A stretch of 64,000 bases of DNA from a virus. Positions 6,639 to 15,790 of the stretch are shown here, piece after piece. The stretch covers positions 1 to 64,000 of the IMG/VR virus record IMGVR_UViG_3300045541_000131. One strand, given 5' to 3'. Positions within the stretch are counted from its first letter, which is position 1, and each line of letters begins with the position of its first letter. The notes beneath the pieces are model-generated. The model was not told the origin of the DNA, ran no database searches, and saw only the letters and a program-made list of their open reading frames with translations. The position numbers were made by a program, and so were the translations under genes.

Positions 6639-8644
6639 TAACCCCCACCGCCTTGTGTTACACTAACGCTACAGCCCGATAAATTAGCACATTGTTGAGT
6701 AATACTGTATACTTGATTAGTGCTACCTTGTTGTAGCAATGTCAATGAACTGGCGCCACCAACATTGGCAAGATTGATAGTGGCTTTATGACTACCTGCT
6801 CCGGTTTGTGTAATATTTGCGCTATTACCATTGCCAGTCATAGTCAAATCTAAGAAGTGATTACCTGTGCCACTTTGTAAGATGGTTTCGTTGTTATTGT
6901 TACCTGTAATAGATATGAAAGCCAACTTTTCACCGTTGTTGCTTTGTGTAACTCTATGTGTACCTCCACTACCGGCCATCGTGTAATTTAAAAAATGTCC
7001 GCTGTTTGTACCACCGTCGTTGCCTTGTCGGAATATGTAAGTTCCTACATCACCGGTAATAGATACACGAGAAATATGACCGCCGCTTTCCGCACCGTCT
7101 TGTGCTCCTGTTGTAGTATTTCTAGCCTGACTTATAGTAACATTATTACCGTTGCCTTGAACTCTTAATTCAATAAGGTTTCTGCCACTAAGTGTATCGC
7201 CTTGTTTGATATCAACGGCTGTGCCAAAGCCAGCAACATGAGCATTAGTTCCTGCGCCGCCCAGACCCTGCACTCTGTTATAGTTACCTGTCTGTTCAAT
7301 TGTTACACTATTACCAGACCCGTCTGTATACAGGTCAATTCTGTTGCCTAATCCAATAGCATTTCTTCTTACACGAGCAGCATCTAATAAAGCCTGCTGA
7401 GCAGAAGTTATATTGCTACTAAAGCAATCACTACAAACGCTACCTGCTTGTCCTGGGTTAGCAGGAGTTCCACCCGATCCTGTATCAGTACTAGTGATAC
7501 CATCGTTTAAATCATAGTAATAGGTAACTTCAGCAATCTGCATACTATCGCAATTTAGACCGCATCCATCACCTGCCTTAGTTGTGGGGAATAAAATGAA
7601 GTAATAAACATAAGCTGTAGTGTTTGCTACAGTTATTTCGGGACTAGTCCAAAAACGAGTGTCACTTAATGTCAAAGTATCTTGTTTAATCAGTGTCCAG
7701 TTAACACCATCATTACTGCCATATAGTTTGTAACTGGTAGGATCACGACCAGGAAAGTCATTGGCAGTGGTAATGGTAAACTTTTGAACTACACGACCTT
7801 GACTTAACTTTACAGTAACACCTGCGTTCTTTTTATCAAAGTTCAAATACTTTGTGCTAGTGTTGCCATCAAAGGCATTGGCAGCACCTTCCCCGTTCGG
7901 ACTGTTATAAGTAGTGGGGTAGATATTGCTAATAACTACGGGGCTACTAGTTGTTCTAATAACTTGCCAATTGTTTGTTGCTGGTGGTTGAGGACAGTCA
8001 TTGGTACAACCTGTGGTAGCCGTTTGACTAGGTGCCGCCACAGTTTCGAATCCACTGCTACTAGGCAATGCACAGTTGCTGGGTGCCATAGATAAGTTTG
8101 TACATTGTCCAGCATAGACTCCTAACTGAACAGCGTTATTATCCACCACATTATTACTCATGGCGCTGAATGTTATGGTATATGTGGTGCCAGCAGTTAA
8201 TGTCACAGCTTGATAGATACTGTCAAAGCTGCCCACAGCGCCGTCGATCCATTGACCGTTACTCCACGTACCAGCAGCACTGGGATATATGCCACTTTGA
8301 TAACCTACGCCCCAAGCAGTAGGAGCATTAATATTAACTTGTCCATAATTGGCTGTGTTTACAGTTAAATTTCCGCCTGTAGTAAAATCAGGATTGGTTA
8401 ATAAGTTAGTAGTCTGCCCCTGAACAGTTAGTCGAGCATTGTCAAAGTACCAATAAGCAGGATCCTGTCTAAAGGCAAACATGATATATTGGCTACCACT
8501 AACAGTAGCAGTAAAGTTAAAACTGTATGTGGCCCACTGGTTAGCCGTATTGTTTTGAACTCTGCCAACCCAACCACTGGGCAATGTCTGTGCATGTGCA
8601 ATGGATGTTATGAACAAAAATAAAAATAAAAATATTTTTTTCAT
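6638..8644 (-). CDS. Secreted lectin-like protein with curlin repeats
   Basis: A signal peptide is clear (residues 1-18, ending AHA). Residues 20-190 form a carbohydrate-binding-like beta domain (W/Y-rich, VTLTAGTTYTITFSA). Residues 220-375 resemble an F5/8 type C (discoidin) domain, with AFDGNTSTKY and SYKLYGSNDGVNWTL. Residues 430-668 carry curlin-type repeats with recurring N-x-x-x-I-x-Q-x-G (for example NSVTIEQTGNYN, NSANITQTGAGS). It is therefore predicted to be exported through the CsgG pore and to form or cap an amyloid-like surface fibre that bears a glycan-binding head. Its ATG overlaps the FecR gene stop (ATGA). Confidence 0.8.
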   Translation of the reverse strand: MKKIFLFLFLFITSIAHAQTLPSGWVGRVQNNTANQWATYSFNFTATVSGSQYIMFAFRQDPAYWYFDNARLTVQGQTTNLLTNPDFTTGGNLTVNTANYGQVNINAPTAWGVGYQSGIYPSAAGTWSNGQWIDGAVGSFDSIYQAVTLTAGTTYTITFSAMSNNVVDNNAVQLGVYAGQCTNLSMAPSNCALPSSSGFETVAAPSQTATTGCTNDCPQPPATNNWQVIRTTSSPVVISNIYPTTYNSPNGEGAANAFDGNTSTKYLNFDKKNAGVTVKLSQGRVVQKFTITTANDFPGRDPTSYKLYGSNDGVNWTLIKQDTLTLSDTRFWTSPEITVANTTAYVYYFILFPTTKAGDGCGLNCDSMQIAEVTYYYDLNDGITSTDTGSGGTPANPGQAGSVCSDCFSSNITSAQQALLDAARVRRNAIGLGNRIDLYTDGSGNSVTIEQTGNYNRVQGLGGAGTNAHVAGFGTAVDIKQGDTLSGRNLIELRVQGNGNNVTISQARNTTTGAQDGAESGGHISRVSITGDVGTYIFRQGNDGGTNSGHFLNYTMAGSGGTHRVTQSNNGEKLAFISITGNNNNETILQSGTGNHFLDLTMTGNGNSANITQTGAGSHKATINLANVGGASSLTLLQQGSTNQVYSITQQCANLSGCSVSVTQGGGG

Positions 8645-9909
8645 CTGAATAACTGATTGATAACAATCTGTCCCTGTGGTTTGCCTGCACTAAAGTTCCA
8701 ACCATGTGTTTGCATGTCTTGTGTTATAACAATTTGAATCTGTGTATTCAAAGGCTGCACAATATTAGCATAGTTTCGGCTATTTGGGCTGAGGCTTTCG
8801 TAGCCCCATCCGGCTTGTTTTGTTTCGCTTTTATCGGTCCATATCTTTTTGAGGTATGGATTTTCTTTTTCTTTTTCAGGCTCAATGGTTGTAGTTGTGG
8901 TCGCAGTTGCAGCGGCTGTTGAAGCTGCTACTTCTTTATTTTCTACTTGTGCAATTGTGACTTCTGGTACTTTTGTAGTATCTTCTAATGCGGCAGCTAA
9001 GTCTGTTTTAACTGTAGTATCAGCTACAGCAGATTCAGTTTTTTCTTCTTGTTGTGCTTCGCCAGTTTGAGATTCTTGTGCTGCTGATTTACCAGAAGCT
9101 CGTCTAGCTACTCGCTTGTTGTCAGATGATTTTTTATCGGCAGTTTGTTTTTCTTCAGCAGGAGGATCTTTATCTTCTCGTTTATTTTCTTTTGTGGCAC
9201 CTGTAGCTGCGGCCGCTGCTCTGGCCGCTGCAACAACGCTGGCACCCGATGCTGTTCTTGGCGGTGATATCTGTAAATTGTTGCCAATGGCAGAACCGAA
9301 TAAATTTACAGTAATAGGAGGAGTCGGTGGTTGGCCAGCATTTTCAACTAGTGTAGCTTGATATGGTCTATTCATACTGACCATATTAGGACCGCTTTGT
9401 ACATCAATTGCCCCGCTACCGCAGACTAGACCTTTAACAGCACTGGTTTCCCAATCACATGTGGGCATAAGAATAACCATACTGCTGCCTATTTCATTGA
9501 CACTCATAATAAAGTCTGTGCCTCGGACGGCAATGGCCGCAGTGGGTGTATTAATTTTTACTTGCTTGGGATCTTTGGCAATAGCACCAGAAACATAACG
9601 AACTGTTCCACTGCCGGCCTTTAATCCTAAACTGCCTTTGCCGCTTTTTGGATCGTAGACGAAATCGTCAATAACTAAACTACTGTGTTCAGTGACGCTG
9701 ACTTGTGTGTCATCTTTAAAAACAATTTTTACTTTGCCGTTTTTGGTTTCTACTTTGTCGTTTTGCTCTACAACTGTACCTTTAGTAACAGCGATAGTTT
9801 CTTTGCCACGCTTAATGCTAGCTTGGCCCGATAATTCTGTTACCGAGCCAATGCTAGCAAGTGCAGGACCTGCAAGTAGACATCCCAACAACAGGGCAAT
9901 CAGCTTCAC
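8641..9909 (-). CDS. FecR-domain exported protein
   Basis: After a signal peptide (residues 1-18, ending ALA) a FecR domain spans about residues 20-140, with GSVTELSGQASIKRG, a KVETKNGKVKIVF block and PTAAIAVRGTDF. The middle third (residues 210-340) is low-complexity, rich in Ala, Lys, Glu and Thr. The last 60 residues (NPYLKKIW to the end) have alternating hydrophobic Q/I strands that may associate with curlin repeats. FecR domains are usually periplasmic ligand or scaffold domains. The position between two curlin-repeat genes suggests a role in fibre export or anchoring, which is an inference. Confidence 0.8.
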   Translation of the reverse strand: MKLIALLLGCLLAGPALASIGSVTELSGQASIKRGKETIAVTKGTVVEQNDKVETKNGKVKIVFKDDTQVSVTEHSSLVIDDFVYDPKSGKGSLGLKAGSGTVRYVSGAIAKDPKQVKINTPTAAIAVRGTDFIMSVNEIGSSMVILMPTCDWETSAVKGLVCGSGAIDVQSGPNMVSMNRPYQATLVENAGQPPTPPITVNLFGSAIGNNLQISPPRTASGASVVAAARAAAAATGATKENKREDKDPPAEEKQTADKKSSDNKRVARRASGKSAAQESQTGEAQQEEKTESAVADTTVKTDLAAALEDTTKVPEVTIAQVENKEVAASTAAATATTTTTIEPEKEKENPYLKKIWTDKSETKQAGWGYESLSPNSRNYANIVQPLNTQIQIVITQDMQTHGWNFSAGKPQGQIVINQLFR

Positions 9910-9919
9910 TGCTGACTCC

Positions 9920-10711
9920 TTAGTTCTTCTGAGTGATATTAAATGTGCCGCTGTTTGCTACACTCTTAATATTAAGAACACTGTCAACAGTACCAGTTTG
10001 ACTAACTGTAATGTTGTTATTGTTACCAGTTAGATCAATCCAAATACTAGAACCGGCTGCACCGCTGCTACGCTGATTGATGTTGAATGTGTTGGTATCA
10101 CCTAAAACTTTGATAGTTTGTGTGTGCTTGTCACCAATAACATCCATGAAGAAACTGTTGCTGTGACCTGTTACATCAACGCTGCTGGTTTGATCAGCAC
10201 CTGTACCACGATACTGTAATAGGTTGCTGTTGCCAGTGAACTTCCAGTTAGCATCAAAGCTGTTACAGCCTGTTAGAGCTGTACCACCTACGCTGGCTGT
10301 ACCATAGCCGCAAGCTGCATCAACAGTGTTGCTGTTGCCAATTTGTTGAACAGTAACAGTAGAACCCTTACCGGAACCTGTTGTGTCATTTACTACTTCT
10401 AGGTTGATTTCATTGTTGTTGCCAGTCTGTTTGGTAACAATAGTTTGATCAATACCACGAAGATAGATAGGACGAGCAGCACTACCTTGCTTGTTGCCGC
10501 TGCCTTCTTGTGTGACATTGACATTAGGGTTATTGCCGCTTTGGTCAATAAACACACGGTTGGTAGTTGTGTTAGCTAATGCTGTGGCAGCATTGGGGCT
10601 AACTGTAATCATTGTAGGAATTGTTGGCGCTGCTGGTGCAGTAACGGCGGTCTGTGCAAATGCACTTCCGTATACTCCGGCTAATGCCATTACTAATAGA
10701 ACCTTTTTCAT
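9920..10711 (-). CDS. CsgA-like curlin-repeat protein
   Basis: The 263-residue protein starts with a signal peptide (MKKVLLVMALAG ... AFA). It then has several curlin-type units with Gln/Asn-rich strands, such as NRVFIDQSGNN, NVNVTQEGSGN, QTIVTKQTGNNN, TVTVQQIGNSN and TFNINQR. These give alternate strand-turn patterns expected for a functional amyloid. One pair of cysteines is present (in DAACGYG and LTGCNS). Its start overlaps the csgG stop by four bases. It is the best candidate for the major fibre subunit. Repeat spacing is less regular than in Escherichia CsgA. Confidence 0.8.
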   Translation of the reverse strand: MKKVLLVMALAGVYGSAFAQTAVTAPAAPTIPTMITVSPNAATALANTTTNRVFIDQSGNNPNVNVTQEGSGNKQGSAARPIYLRGIDQTIVTKQTGNNNEINLEVVNDTTGSGKGSTVTVQQIGNSNTVDAACGYGTASVGGTALTGCNSFDANWKFTGNSNLLQYRGTGADQTSSVDVTGHSNSFFMDVIGDKHTQTIKVLGDTNTFNINQRSSGAAGSSIWIDLTGNNNNITVSQTGTVDSVLNIKSVANSGTFNITQKN

Positions 10712-11550
10712 TTGTCGCTCCTTTTTAAATCTGGAAGTTTAGGTGTTGCGGGATTTTCTTTAAACTTCCATAGATTCAGTCTTTCGCCTTTCTTGATCAA
10801 TTCAAGAACTGCTGTCTCAATAGCACTACGCAATGCGTAATTTCCCGGCTCGTTAAATGTTTGACTGCTGTCAAATTCAAATGCTCTAGTTGCTTGATTA
10901 AAGAATCTTAATGCAGTTACACCTTCACTAGTGCTGAGTAAATTCTTTTCAACGGTAACTGTGGTTAACACTTCACCTGTCTGAACACTGACTAGTCGAA
11001 GACTGATTACGACAATATCCTGTGTGTACTGTGTGTAAGGACCAATACCTAACCAACGAGCACCTGTGCCGCCTGTTAGTGTATTACTGTTATAGTCAAT
11101 GATACCGCCTTCTAAAATAACTCCAGCTAGAGTCATGGGAGGCAATAATTTTGCTTTGTCGCCTTCGTAGATTTCTCTAGTCTGACGAATCATTTGACGC
11201 TCTTTTAATAGATTGTCTAGACCAACACGCTCGACTACTGTGAACCATTGACGATTGCCTACTTCATTCAGGCTTTTAATCAAATATGCTTCAGCACCTT
11301 GTGTTACGGCTGTACTGAATGTGCTGAGTGTATTGCTAGGTTTGCGTTGACCGGTTAGATCCTTAAAACCATAAACTGCCACAGTAATTGGGGCGCCAGC
11401 TGGTGCCGGAGCAGATTCGAAATCTTTAACAATAGTTTTTGCTACAGTAGCTTCGTCTCCTCGGTTATAATCGCCTAGAGGTCTTACTGTACTGCATCCT
11501 GCTAGTGTTAAAGCTGCTAGTGTGATCAATGATAATTTTAATGCCTTCAT
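10708..11550 (-). CDS. csgG: CsgG-family curli secretion pore lipoprotein
   Basis: A lipoprotein signal ends in the lipobox LAGC (Cys19). The mature protein follows the CsgG pattern, with VAVYGFKDLTGQRKPS, FSTAVTQGAEAYLIKSL, WFTVVERVGLDNLLKERQMIRQ, GVILEGGIIDYNSNT and an RSAIETAVLELI C-terminal block. At 280 residues it matches bacterial CsgG, which forms a nonameric outer-membrane channel that exports curlin subunits. The gene sits directly downstream of csgF and upstream of a curlin-repeat gene. No csgE or csgB homologue is seen in the window. Confidence 0.92.
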   Translation of the reverse strand: MKALKLSLITLAALTLAGCSTVRPLGDYNRGDEATVAKTIVKDFESAPAPAGAPITVAVYGFKDLTGQRKPSNTLSTFSTAVTQGAEAYLIKSLNEVGNRQWFTVVERVGLDNLLKERQMIRQTREIYEGDKAKLLPPMTLAGVILEGGIIDYNSNTLTGGTGARWLGIGPYTQYTQDIVVISLRLVSVQTGEVLTTVTVEKNLLSTSEGVTALRFFNQATRAFEFDSSQTFNEPGNYALRSAIETAVLELIKKGERLNLWKFKENPATPKLPDLKRSDK

Positions 11551-11559
11551 AGTTTGTCC

Positions 11560-12030
11560 TTAGAATCCAAAACTTGCTATTGGTACTGTAACTGTAGTAA
11601 CAGTGCCTTTGGCATCAACTACTGTTAACACAACATGAGTTTCTGTTTTGCGCCATGTAACTGTGTTGCCATCTAATACAAATGATCCTGTGGTAGGATT
11701 AACACAGCCAGGTATTGGGCCGTCTAGGCCAGCACATCTGTTTTGGAATAGATTGTTACTTAACTGTGTGGCCAACTGGGCATATACTTGGCTTTGAAAC
11801 AGACTCATAAATCTGTTTAACGGTGTGTTTAGTATGTCTGCTTCTGCTTTAGCAATATCAGCTTTGCGCTGTGATTCGATAGCATCTCTGCGGCTCTTTT
11901 CGATACTATCAATAGTCAATGCATGACTACTCCAACCCTGGCCGCTAAAGGCTGGATTTTTAAATTGATGTACTAACTCTGCCGATGCCATGGCTGGCAC
12001 ACATAGAAGTAAACACAGAACCTTTTTCAT
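11560..12030 (-). CDS. csgF: CsgF-like curli assembly factor
   Basis: I start at ATG 12030 (MKKVLCLLL...) because a GGAG lies 6 bases before it and a signal peptide (to ASA) follows at once; the upstream ATG at 12060 adds ten non-signal residues. The mature N-terminus ELVHQFKNPAFSGQGW matches the CsgF segment that inserts in the CsgG pore. The C-terminal part with TETHVVLTVVDAKGTVTTVTV matches the CsgF beta region. It is the first gene of the operon, behind a late promoter at 12071-12076. Confidence 0.85.
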   Translation of the reverse strand: MKKVLCLLLCVPAMASAELVHQFKNPAFSGQGWSSHALTIDSIEKSRRDAIESQRKADIAKAEADILNTPLNRFMSLFQSQVYAQLATQLSNNLFQNRCAGLDGPIPGCVNPTTGSFVLDGNTVTWRKTETHVVLTVVDAKGTVTTVTVPIASFGF

Positions 12031-12070
12031 AAATGCTCCAAATAAATTGACTACTGTCATACGATAGTAG

Positions 12071-12076
12071 TATTTA
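12071..12076 (-). promoter_or_regulatory. Late promoter of the curli-type operon
   Basis: TAAATA on the minus strand, with a predicted start about 35 bases before the csgF ATG. No other clear promoter or terminator is visible down to 6399, so csgF through the coiled-coil gene are probably one late transcript. Confidence 0.6.
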
Positions 12077-12094
12077 AAGCATTTTTGGGTGGAA

Positions 12095-12466
12095 TTAAAT
12101 GGGTAGTAAAATCATTGCTATGACTAAGTAAGTGATTTGGTGCGCCAGCTGATCTTGTCCGAACTGATTCCAAAACAGTGGTTTAGTATTATCTTTACAA
12201 CCGTATCTAACTTTTACATAGTCAATAATATAGTGAAAGATACCTTCAGCAATGCCAATTGCTATGATTAAAAAGGCATTCATTGGAATTACCATGCTGC
12301 AAATCAATAGCGCAACATAAGTTCCAATCATGTGTTCACAACTGTGACTGATGCCAACAGGATGCAACCACACGCCTTTCTTAACTGTCTGCATGTAGGT
12401 CTGAATTACAAAATCAGCCACATAGTGTTTGACTTGTAACAAGAGCAATAGGAATAAAGTATCCAT
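12095..12466 (-). CDS. DUF3307-family membrane protein
   Basis: This 123-residue protein has three or four hydrophobic helices and the conserved polar positions of the DUF3307 family: KHYVADFVIQT, SHSCEHMIGTY, HYIIDYVK and DQLAHQITYL. The many conserved His and Asp residues suggest a metal or enzymatic site in the membrane, but the function of this family is not known. A full TATAAATA late element precedes the start by 12 bases. Confidence 0.75.
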   Translation of the reverse strand: MDTLFLLLLLQVKHYVADFVIQTYMQTVKKGVWLHPVGISHSCEHMIGTYVALLICSMVIPMNAFLIIAIGIAEGIFHYIIDYVKVRYGCKDNTKPLFWNQFGQDQLAHQITYLVIAMILLPI

Positions 12467-12478
12467 ATTATGTATAGG

Positions 12479-12486
12479 TATTTATA
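12479..12486 (-). promoter_or_regulatory. Full-consensus T4 late promoter (DUF3307 gene)
   Basis: TATAAATA on the minus strand is identical to the T4 late consensus. The predicted start lies about 6 bases before the ATG at 12466, so the leader is too short for a ribosome site. Confidence 0.6.
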
Positions 12487-12498
12487 GTTCGACGCCGC

Positions 12499-12504
12499 TA
12501 AATA
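12499..12504 (+). promoter_or_regulatory. Late promoter giving a leaderless mRNA (gene at 12510)
   Basis: TAAATA, five bases (CTCTT), then ATG. Together with the minus-strand element at 12479-12486 it forms a compact divergent late promoter pair. Confidence 0.6.
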
Positions 12505-12509
12505 CTCTT

Positions 12510-12824
12510 ATGAAAACTGCACTTTTAGCTGGTATATTTGCTCTTTTTTCTACAGGCGCTTTTGGGCAAATAGTTGTTCAACGACCCATAGTTTGCGGTG
12601 ATGCAACGGCAGTTTTTTCAGAAATCACTGGCAAAGATATTAAAGAATCTCCCCAATGGACTGGACTTAGTGACAGCGGCAACAGTGGTTTTGTACTTTT
12701 AGTAAATCCAAAAACTAAAACATGGACTTTTATACAATTTGAAAAGTCAACAGCCTGTATTTTGGGATTGGGCAAAGAATCCGATTTTAGGGATTTAACT
12801 GTAAATCCAAAGCCTAAAGATTAA
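12510..12824 (+). CDS. Small exported protein
   Basis: The start at 12510 places a signal peptide first (MKTALLAGIFALFSTGAFG). The upstream in-frame ATG at 12429 would overlap the divergent gene and bury the signal. The mature 85 residues contain two cysteines (VCGDA and TACILG) and a KTWTFIQFE strand, like other short periplasmic proteins of phages. A late TAAATA lies five bases before the ATG. Function unknown. Confidence 0.65.
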   Translation: MKTALLAGIFALFSTGAFGQIVVQRPIVCGDATAVFSEITGKDIKESPQWTGLSDSGNSGFVLLVNPKTKTWTFIQFEKSTACILGLGKESDFRDLTVNPKPKD

Positions 12825-12919
12825 CCAAAAACATTGACACAGCAGTCATTAACTGCTACTATTACGGATCCGTTGTTGCGGATATGTATTAATTCCAGCG
12901 TAAAAGGAGGTCATACTGA

Positions 12920-13471
12920 ATGCTACGCATATTAAAATTTGTAATTGTAGTCATTGCTGCCATAGCCGTCGGCTGGGTGGCATATTGGGCTATCAGTTAT
13001 AAACTCAAACAACTTAAGGCTGCTGAGTCTCCGGAAATGAGTCAAGTCACTGCCGAAGTAAGAAACCGTCAACTCGAATGTTTGGCTAAGAACATTTACT
13101 ATGAAGCCGGCTATGAACCATTTGAAGGCAAAGTAGCTGTGGCACAGGTTACATTAAACAGAGTCGAAAGTGGCAAGTTCCCTAACGATGTTTGCAGAGT
13201 TATCTATCAAAAGAATGTTGTATACGATAAGGTAATTTGCCAGTTTAGTTGGTACTGCGAACAAAGCGGTGGACTCAAGCCCAAGCATCCGGCTGCTTAC
13301 AAGGAAAGCATGGAAGTAGCCAAAAAGGTCCTACTGGAAGGATTCAGACTACCCAGTCTAAGCAATGCGATTTATTTTCACGCAGAGCATGTCAACCCAG
13401 GATGGAATAAAGAAAAGATTGCCAAAATTGGCCGTCATATCTTTTACAGTGATAACCCAGGAAAAAAGTAA
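12920..13471 (+). CDS. SleB/CwlJ-type cell-wall hydrolase, membrane-anchored lysin
   Basis: A hydrophobic N-terminal anchor (residues 5-28) is followed by a Hydrolase_2 (SleB/CwlJ) domain. Key blocks are NIYYEAGYEPFEGKVAVAQV, the conserved glutamate in YYEAG, NRVESGKFPNDVC, CQFSWYC and a terminal FHAEHVNPGW ... IGRHIFY block. This family cleaves peptidoglycan glycan strands. An N-terminal anchor fits signal-arrest-release export, so it is the probable phage endolysin. A strong AAAGGAGG ribosome site precedes it. It is followed by a three-helix membrane protein with no gap. Confidence 0.85.
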   Translation: MLRILKFVIVVIAAIAVGWVAYWAISYKLKQLKAAESPEMSQVTAEVRNRQLECLAKNIYYEAGYEPFEGKVAVAQVTLNRVESGKFPNDVCRVIYQKNVVYDKVICQFSWYCEQSGGLKPKHPAAYKESMEVAKKVLLEGFRLPSLSNAIYFHAEHVNPGWNKEKIAKIGRHIFYSDNPGKK

Positions 13472-13795
13472 ATGAAAAAGATTATTGAATTTTTTAACAA
13501 ATTGTTTGTTGACGCTTCGACAACCATCAAGACTCACTTAGTCACAGTCAGTGCTGAAACATTGGGATGGATTGGTGTAATTCTTATTCACCTTGCAACT
13601 ATTCCAACACTGTTGGCCATCCTTACTGGCCTAACCGAAAAGACCCCGCCAGTTGATTTGGTCTTGGCCATGTGGGCTGGTTTGTTCATGTTCTTTATCA
13701 AGGCTGCTATCAGCAAGGATCTATTGAACATTGTAACTATTGGTCTTGGCTTTGTAATTCAAGCAACACTGATGGCTCTAATCATTTTTAAATGA
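13472..13795 (+). CDS. Holin-like small membrane protein
   Basis: The 107 residues contain about three membrane helices (35-55, 65-82, 87-106) after a charged N-terminus. It starts immediately after the lysin stop and overlaps the next gene by four bases (ATGA). Position and topology fit a holin or lysis regulator, but another holin candidate of a recognised family lies at 35602. I treat the function as unproven. Confidence 0.6.
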   Translation: MKKIIEFFNKLFVDASTTIKTHLVTVSAETLGWIGVILIHLATIPTLLAILTGLTEKTPPVDLVLAMWAGLFMFFIKAAISKDLLNIVTIGLGFVIQATLMALIIFK

Positions 13796-14034
13796 TTCGA
13801 CTTTTGGTCAAAACTCTAAATGTCGGGGATGTAGAAGACCCCGACATTTATTTGGGTGCTGCTTGGTATGACTTTGAGCAGACAGAACAAGGTCAATGGA
13901 TTAAAACCCATGGCCAAGATCTAACTTATCATCGACACATGGATTACCAGACATATGGCTATAAGTATTCAATAACTGGCATGTTCACTGAAGAAGATGC
14001 CTTATACTACAAGTTAAAGTGGGGCATTAGTTAA
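13792..14034 (+). CDS. Small protein with C-terminal aromatic motif
   Basis: The 80-residue protein contains a YHRHMDYQTYGYKYSI block and ends with TEEDALYYKLKWGIS. The same type of ending, acidic-x-x-(hydrophobic)2-x-L-(K/R)-W, occurs in the next gene and near the end of the gene at 28749. It is coupled to the membrane protein by an ATGA overlap. Function unknown. Confidence 0.6.
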   Translation: MIRLLVKTLNVGDVEDPDIYLGAAWYDFEQTEQGQWIKTHGQDLTYHRHMDYQTYGYKYSITGMFTEEDALYYKLKWGIS

Positions 14035-14037
14035 ATA
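14032..14037 (+). promoter_or_regulatory. Late promoter giving a leaderless mRNA (gene at 14043)
   Basis: TAAATA, partly made from the upstream stop codon, then five bases and ATG. No Shine-Dalgarno is present. Confidence 0.55.
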
Positions 14038-14042
14038 AATCG

Positions 14043-14378
14043 ATGACTAAAAATCAGGCCTATTGGAATAGTAGTAAATTTTGTTGGGAAATAGTAGTTA
14101 CTGAACCAGCGGGAGATAGGTATGAACAAGTTATCAAACACGCCAATGCTGCTAGCCAAATGCTCAAAGACCAGGGCGTAAAATACATCGATGCTTACAT
14201 CAAAGTACAGCCAGATGTTCAGTTTATATTAATCACAGACTTTGATTGGTACATCAAAAATGAAAAAGAAATTTTTGATTGGGCTAAAGAAAGCAATATC
14301 AATGTTCGATTAAACGGAATGATATTAGAATTTTCAAGCAATGAAGACAAAATGATGTTTATGCTAAGGTGGCAATGA
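14043..14378 (+). CDS. Small protein ahead of the SUF operon
   Basis: This 111-residue protein is of mixed alpha/beta character and ends in [12 protein letters not shown], a motif shared with the preceding gene and the gene at 28749. Its stop overlaps the sufB ATG by one codon position (ATGA), so it leads the SUF operon and may share the late promoter at 14032. It has no cysteines besides one near the N-terminus, so it is unlikely to be an iron-sulfur carrier. Function unknown. Confidence 0.6.
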   Translation: MTKNQAYWNSSKFCWEIVVTEPAGDRYEQVIKHANAASQMLKDQGVKYIDAYIKVQPDVQFILITDFDWYIKNEKEIFDWAKESNINVRLNGMILEFSSNEDKMMFMLRWQ

Positions 14379-15790
14379 AAGAATTAGAACAAGAATACAC
14401 AGCTGGGTGGAGTTCGGACATAGATACTGAACTGCTAGGACGAGGCCTAAATGAAAACACAGTCAGACTAATCAGCAGTAAGAACAACGAACCCCAGTGG
14501 CTATTGGCATGGAGACTAGAAGCCTTAAATAAGTTAAAGGAACTCAAAGAACCCAACTGGGCGGAACTCGACTATGATAGACCCAATTACGATGAGATCT
14601 ATTATCACAGCCGTCCCAAGAAGTTGGCCGCGAGCCTTGAGGAGGTTGATCCAGAGATTCTTGCTGACTTTGAGCGTCTTGGAATACCCTTGCATGAACG
14701 AGCAACCTTGGCGGGGGTGGCAGTAGATGCTGTTTACGACAGCGTCAGTATTGGCACTACCTACAAAGAAAAACTAGCAGAAGAAGGTATTATCTTTTGT
14801 AGCTTTAGTGAAGCAGTACAAGAACATCCTGAACTAGTAAAAGAATATCTCGGCACAGTTGTTACACAAAAAGACAATTGGTTTGCCTGCATTAACTCAG
14901 CAGTATTCAGCGACGGTAGTTTTGTTTATATACCGCCAGGTAAGCGTTGTCCACTAGAACTCAGCACTTACTTTAGAATCAACAGCGCCAACAGTGGCCA
15001 GTTTGAGCGCACATTAATTATAGCAGACAAGGACAGTTATGTATCTTATTTGGAGGGATGTACGGCACCCAAACGTGACGAGAATCAACTACATGCCGCA
15101 GTCGTCGAACTTGTTGCCCTTGATAGGGCCGAAATCAAATATTCGACTGTACAAAACTGGTACCCAGGAGACGACCAAGGCCGCGGAGGTATCTACAACT
15201 TTGTTACCAAACGCGGGCGGTGTCGTGGTGAACGGAGTAGAATTAGTTGGACTCAAGTGGAAACAGGATCAGCTGTCACTTGGAAATACCCTAGTTGCAT
15301 ACTCCAAGGTCGTGAATCCGTGGGAGAGTTTTACTCAGTGGCCGTTACCAAAGGCCGCCAACAGGCCGACACTGGTACGAAAATGATTCATATTGGTGAA
15401 GGCACTCGCAGTAAGATTATCAGTAAAGGTATCAGTTTAGGTAATAGCAGCAACACCTATAGAGGTTTGGTGCGTATGGCACCTACTGCTAAAAATGCTC
15501 GCAACTTCACACAATGTGACAGCCTAATGATTGGCAACAATAGCCGTGCCAATACTATTCCCTATACTGAAATCAATAACGACTCTGCTCAAATAGAACA
15601 CGAAGCCACTACGGGTCAAGTCAGTGAAGAAGAATTATATTATTTGGCAACACGCGGCTTGTGTCCTGAACAAGCAGCCAGTATAATAGTAAATGGCTTT
15701 TGTCGCAGCGTGTTGAATACCTTGCCCTTGGAGTTTGCCGCCGAAGCCAATAAGCTACTAAGTGTACAGATGGAAGGCAGTATTGGATGA
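14375..15790 (+). CDS. sufB: SufB, iron-sulfur cluster scaffold subunit
   Basis: The 471 residues match SufB along the whole length, including [53 protein letters not shown] (Cys229), [27 protein letters not shown] and the C-terminal [17 protein letters not shown]. SufB with SufC and SufD builds [Fe-S] clusters. ATG 14375 is preferred over GTG 14369 because AAGGTGG precedes it. By eye, the Cys usually found in the G-x-x-C-G-A-H-T-x-P-Y block is Ser390 here ([12 protein letters not shown]) and the His is Asn. That Cys is important in Escherichia SufB, so the cluster-forming chemistry may differ. Confidence 0.93.
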   Translation: MKELEQEYTAGWSSDIDTELLGRGLNENTVRLISSKNNEPQWLLAWRLEALNKLKELKEPNWAELDYDRPNYDEIYYHSRPKKLAASLEEVDPEILADFERLGIPLHERATLAGVAVDAVYDSVSIGTTYKEKLAEEGIIFCSFSEAVQEHPELVKEYLGTVVTQKDNWFACINSAVFSDGSFVYIPPGKRCPLELSTYFRINSANSGQFERTLIIADKDSYVSYLEGCTAPKRDENQLHAAVVELVALDRAEIKYSTVQNWYPGDDQGRGGIYNFVTKRGRCRGERSRISWTQVETGSAVTWKYPSCILQGRESVGEFYSVAVTKGRQQADTGTKMIHIGEGTRSKIISKGISLGNSSNTYRGLVRMAPTAKNARNFTQCDSLMIGNNSRANTIPYTEINNDSAQIEHEATTGQVSEEELYYLATRGLCPEQAASIIVNGFCRSVLNTLPLEFAAEANKLLSVQMEGSIG

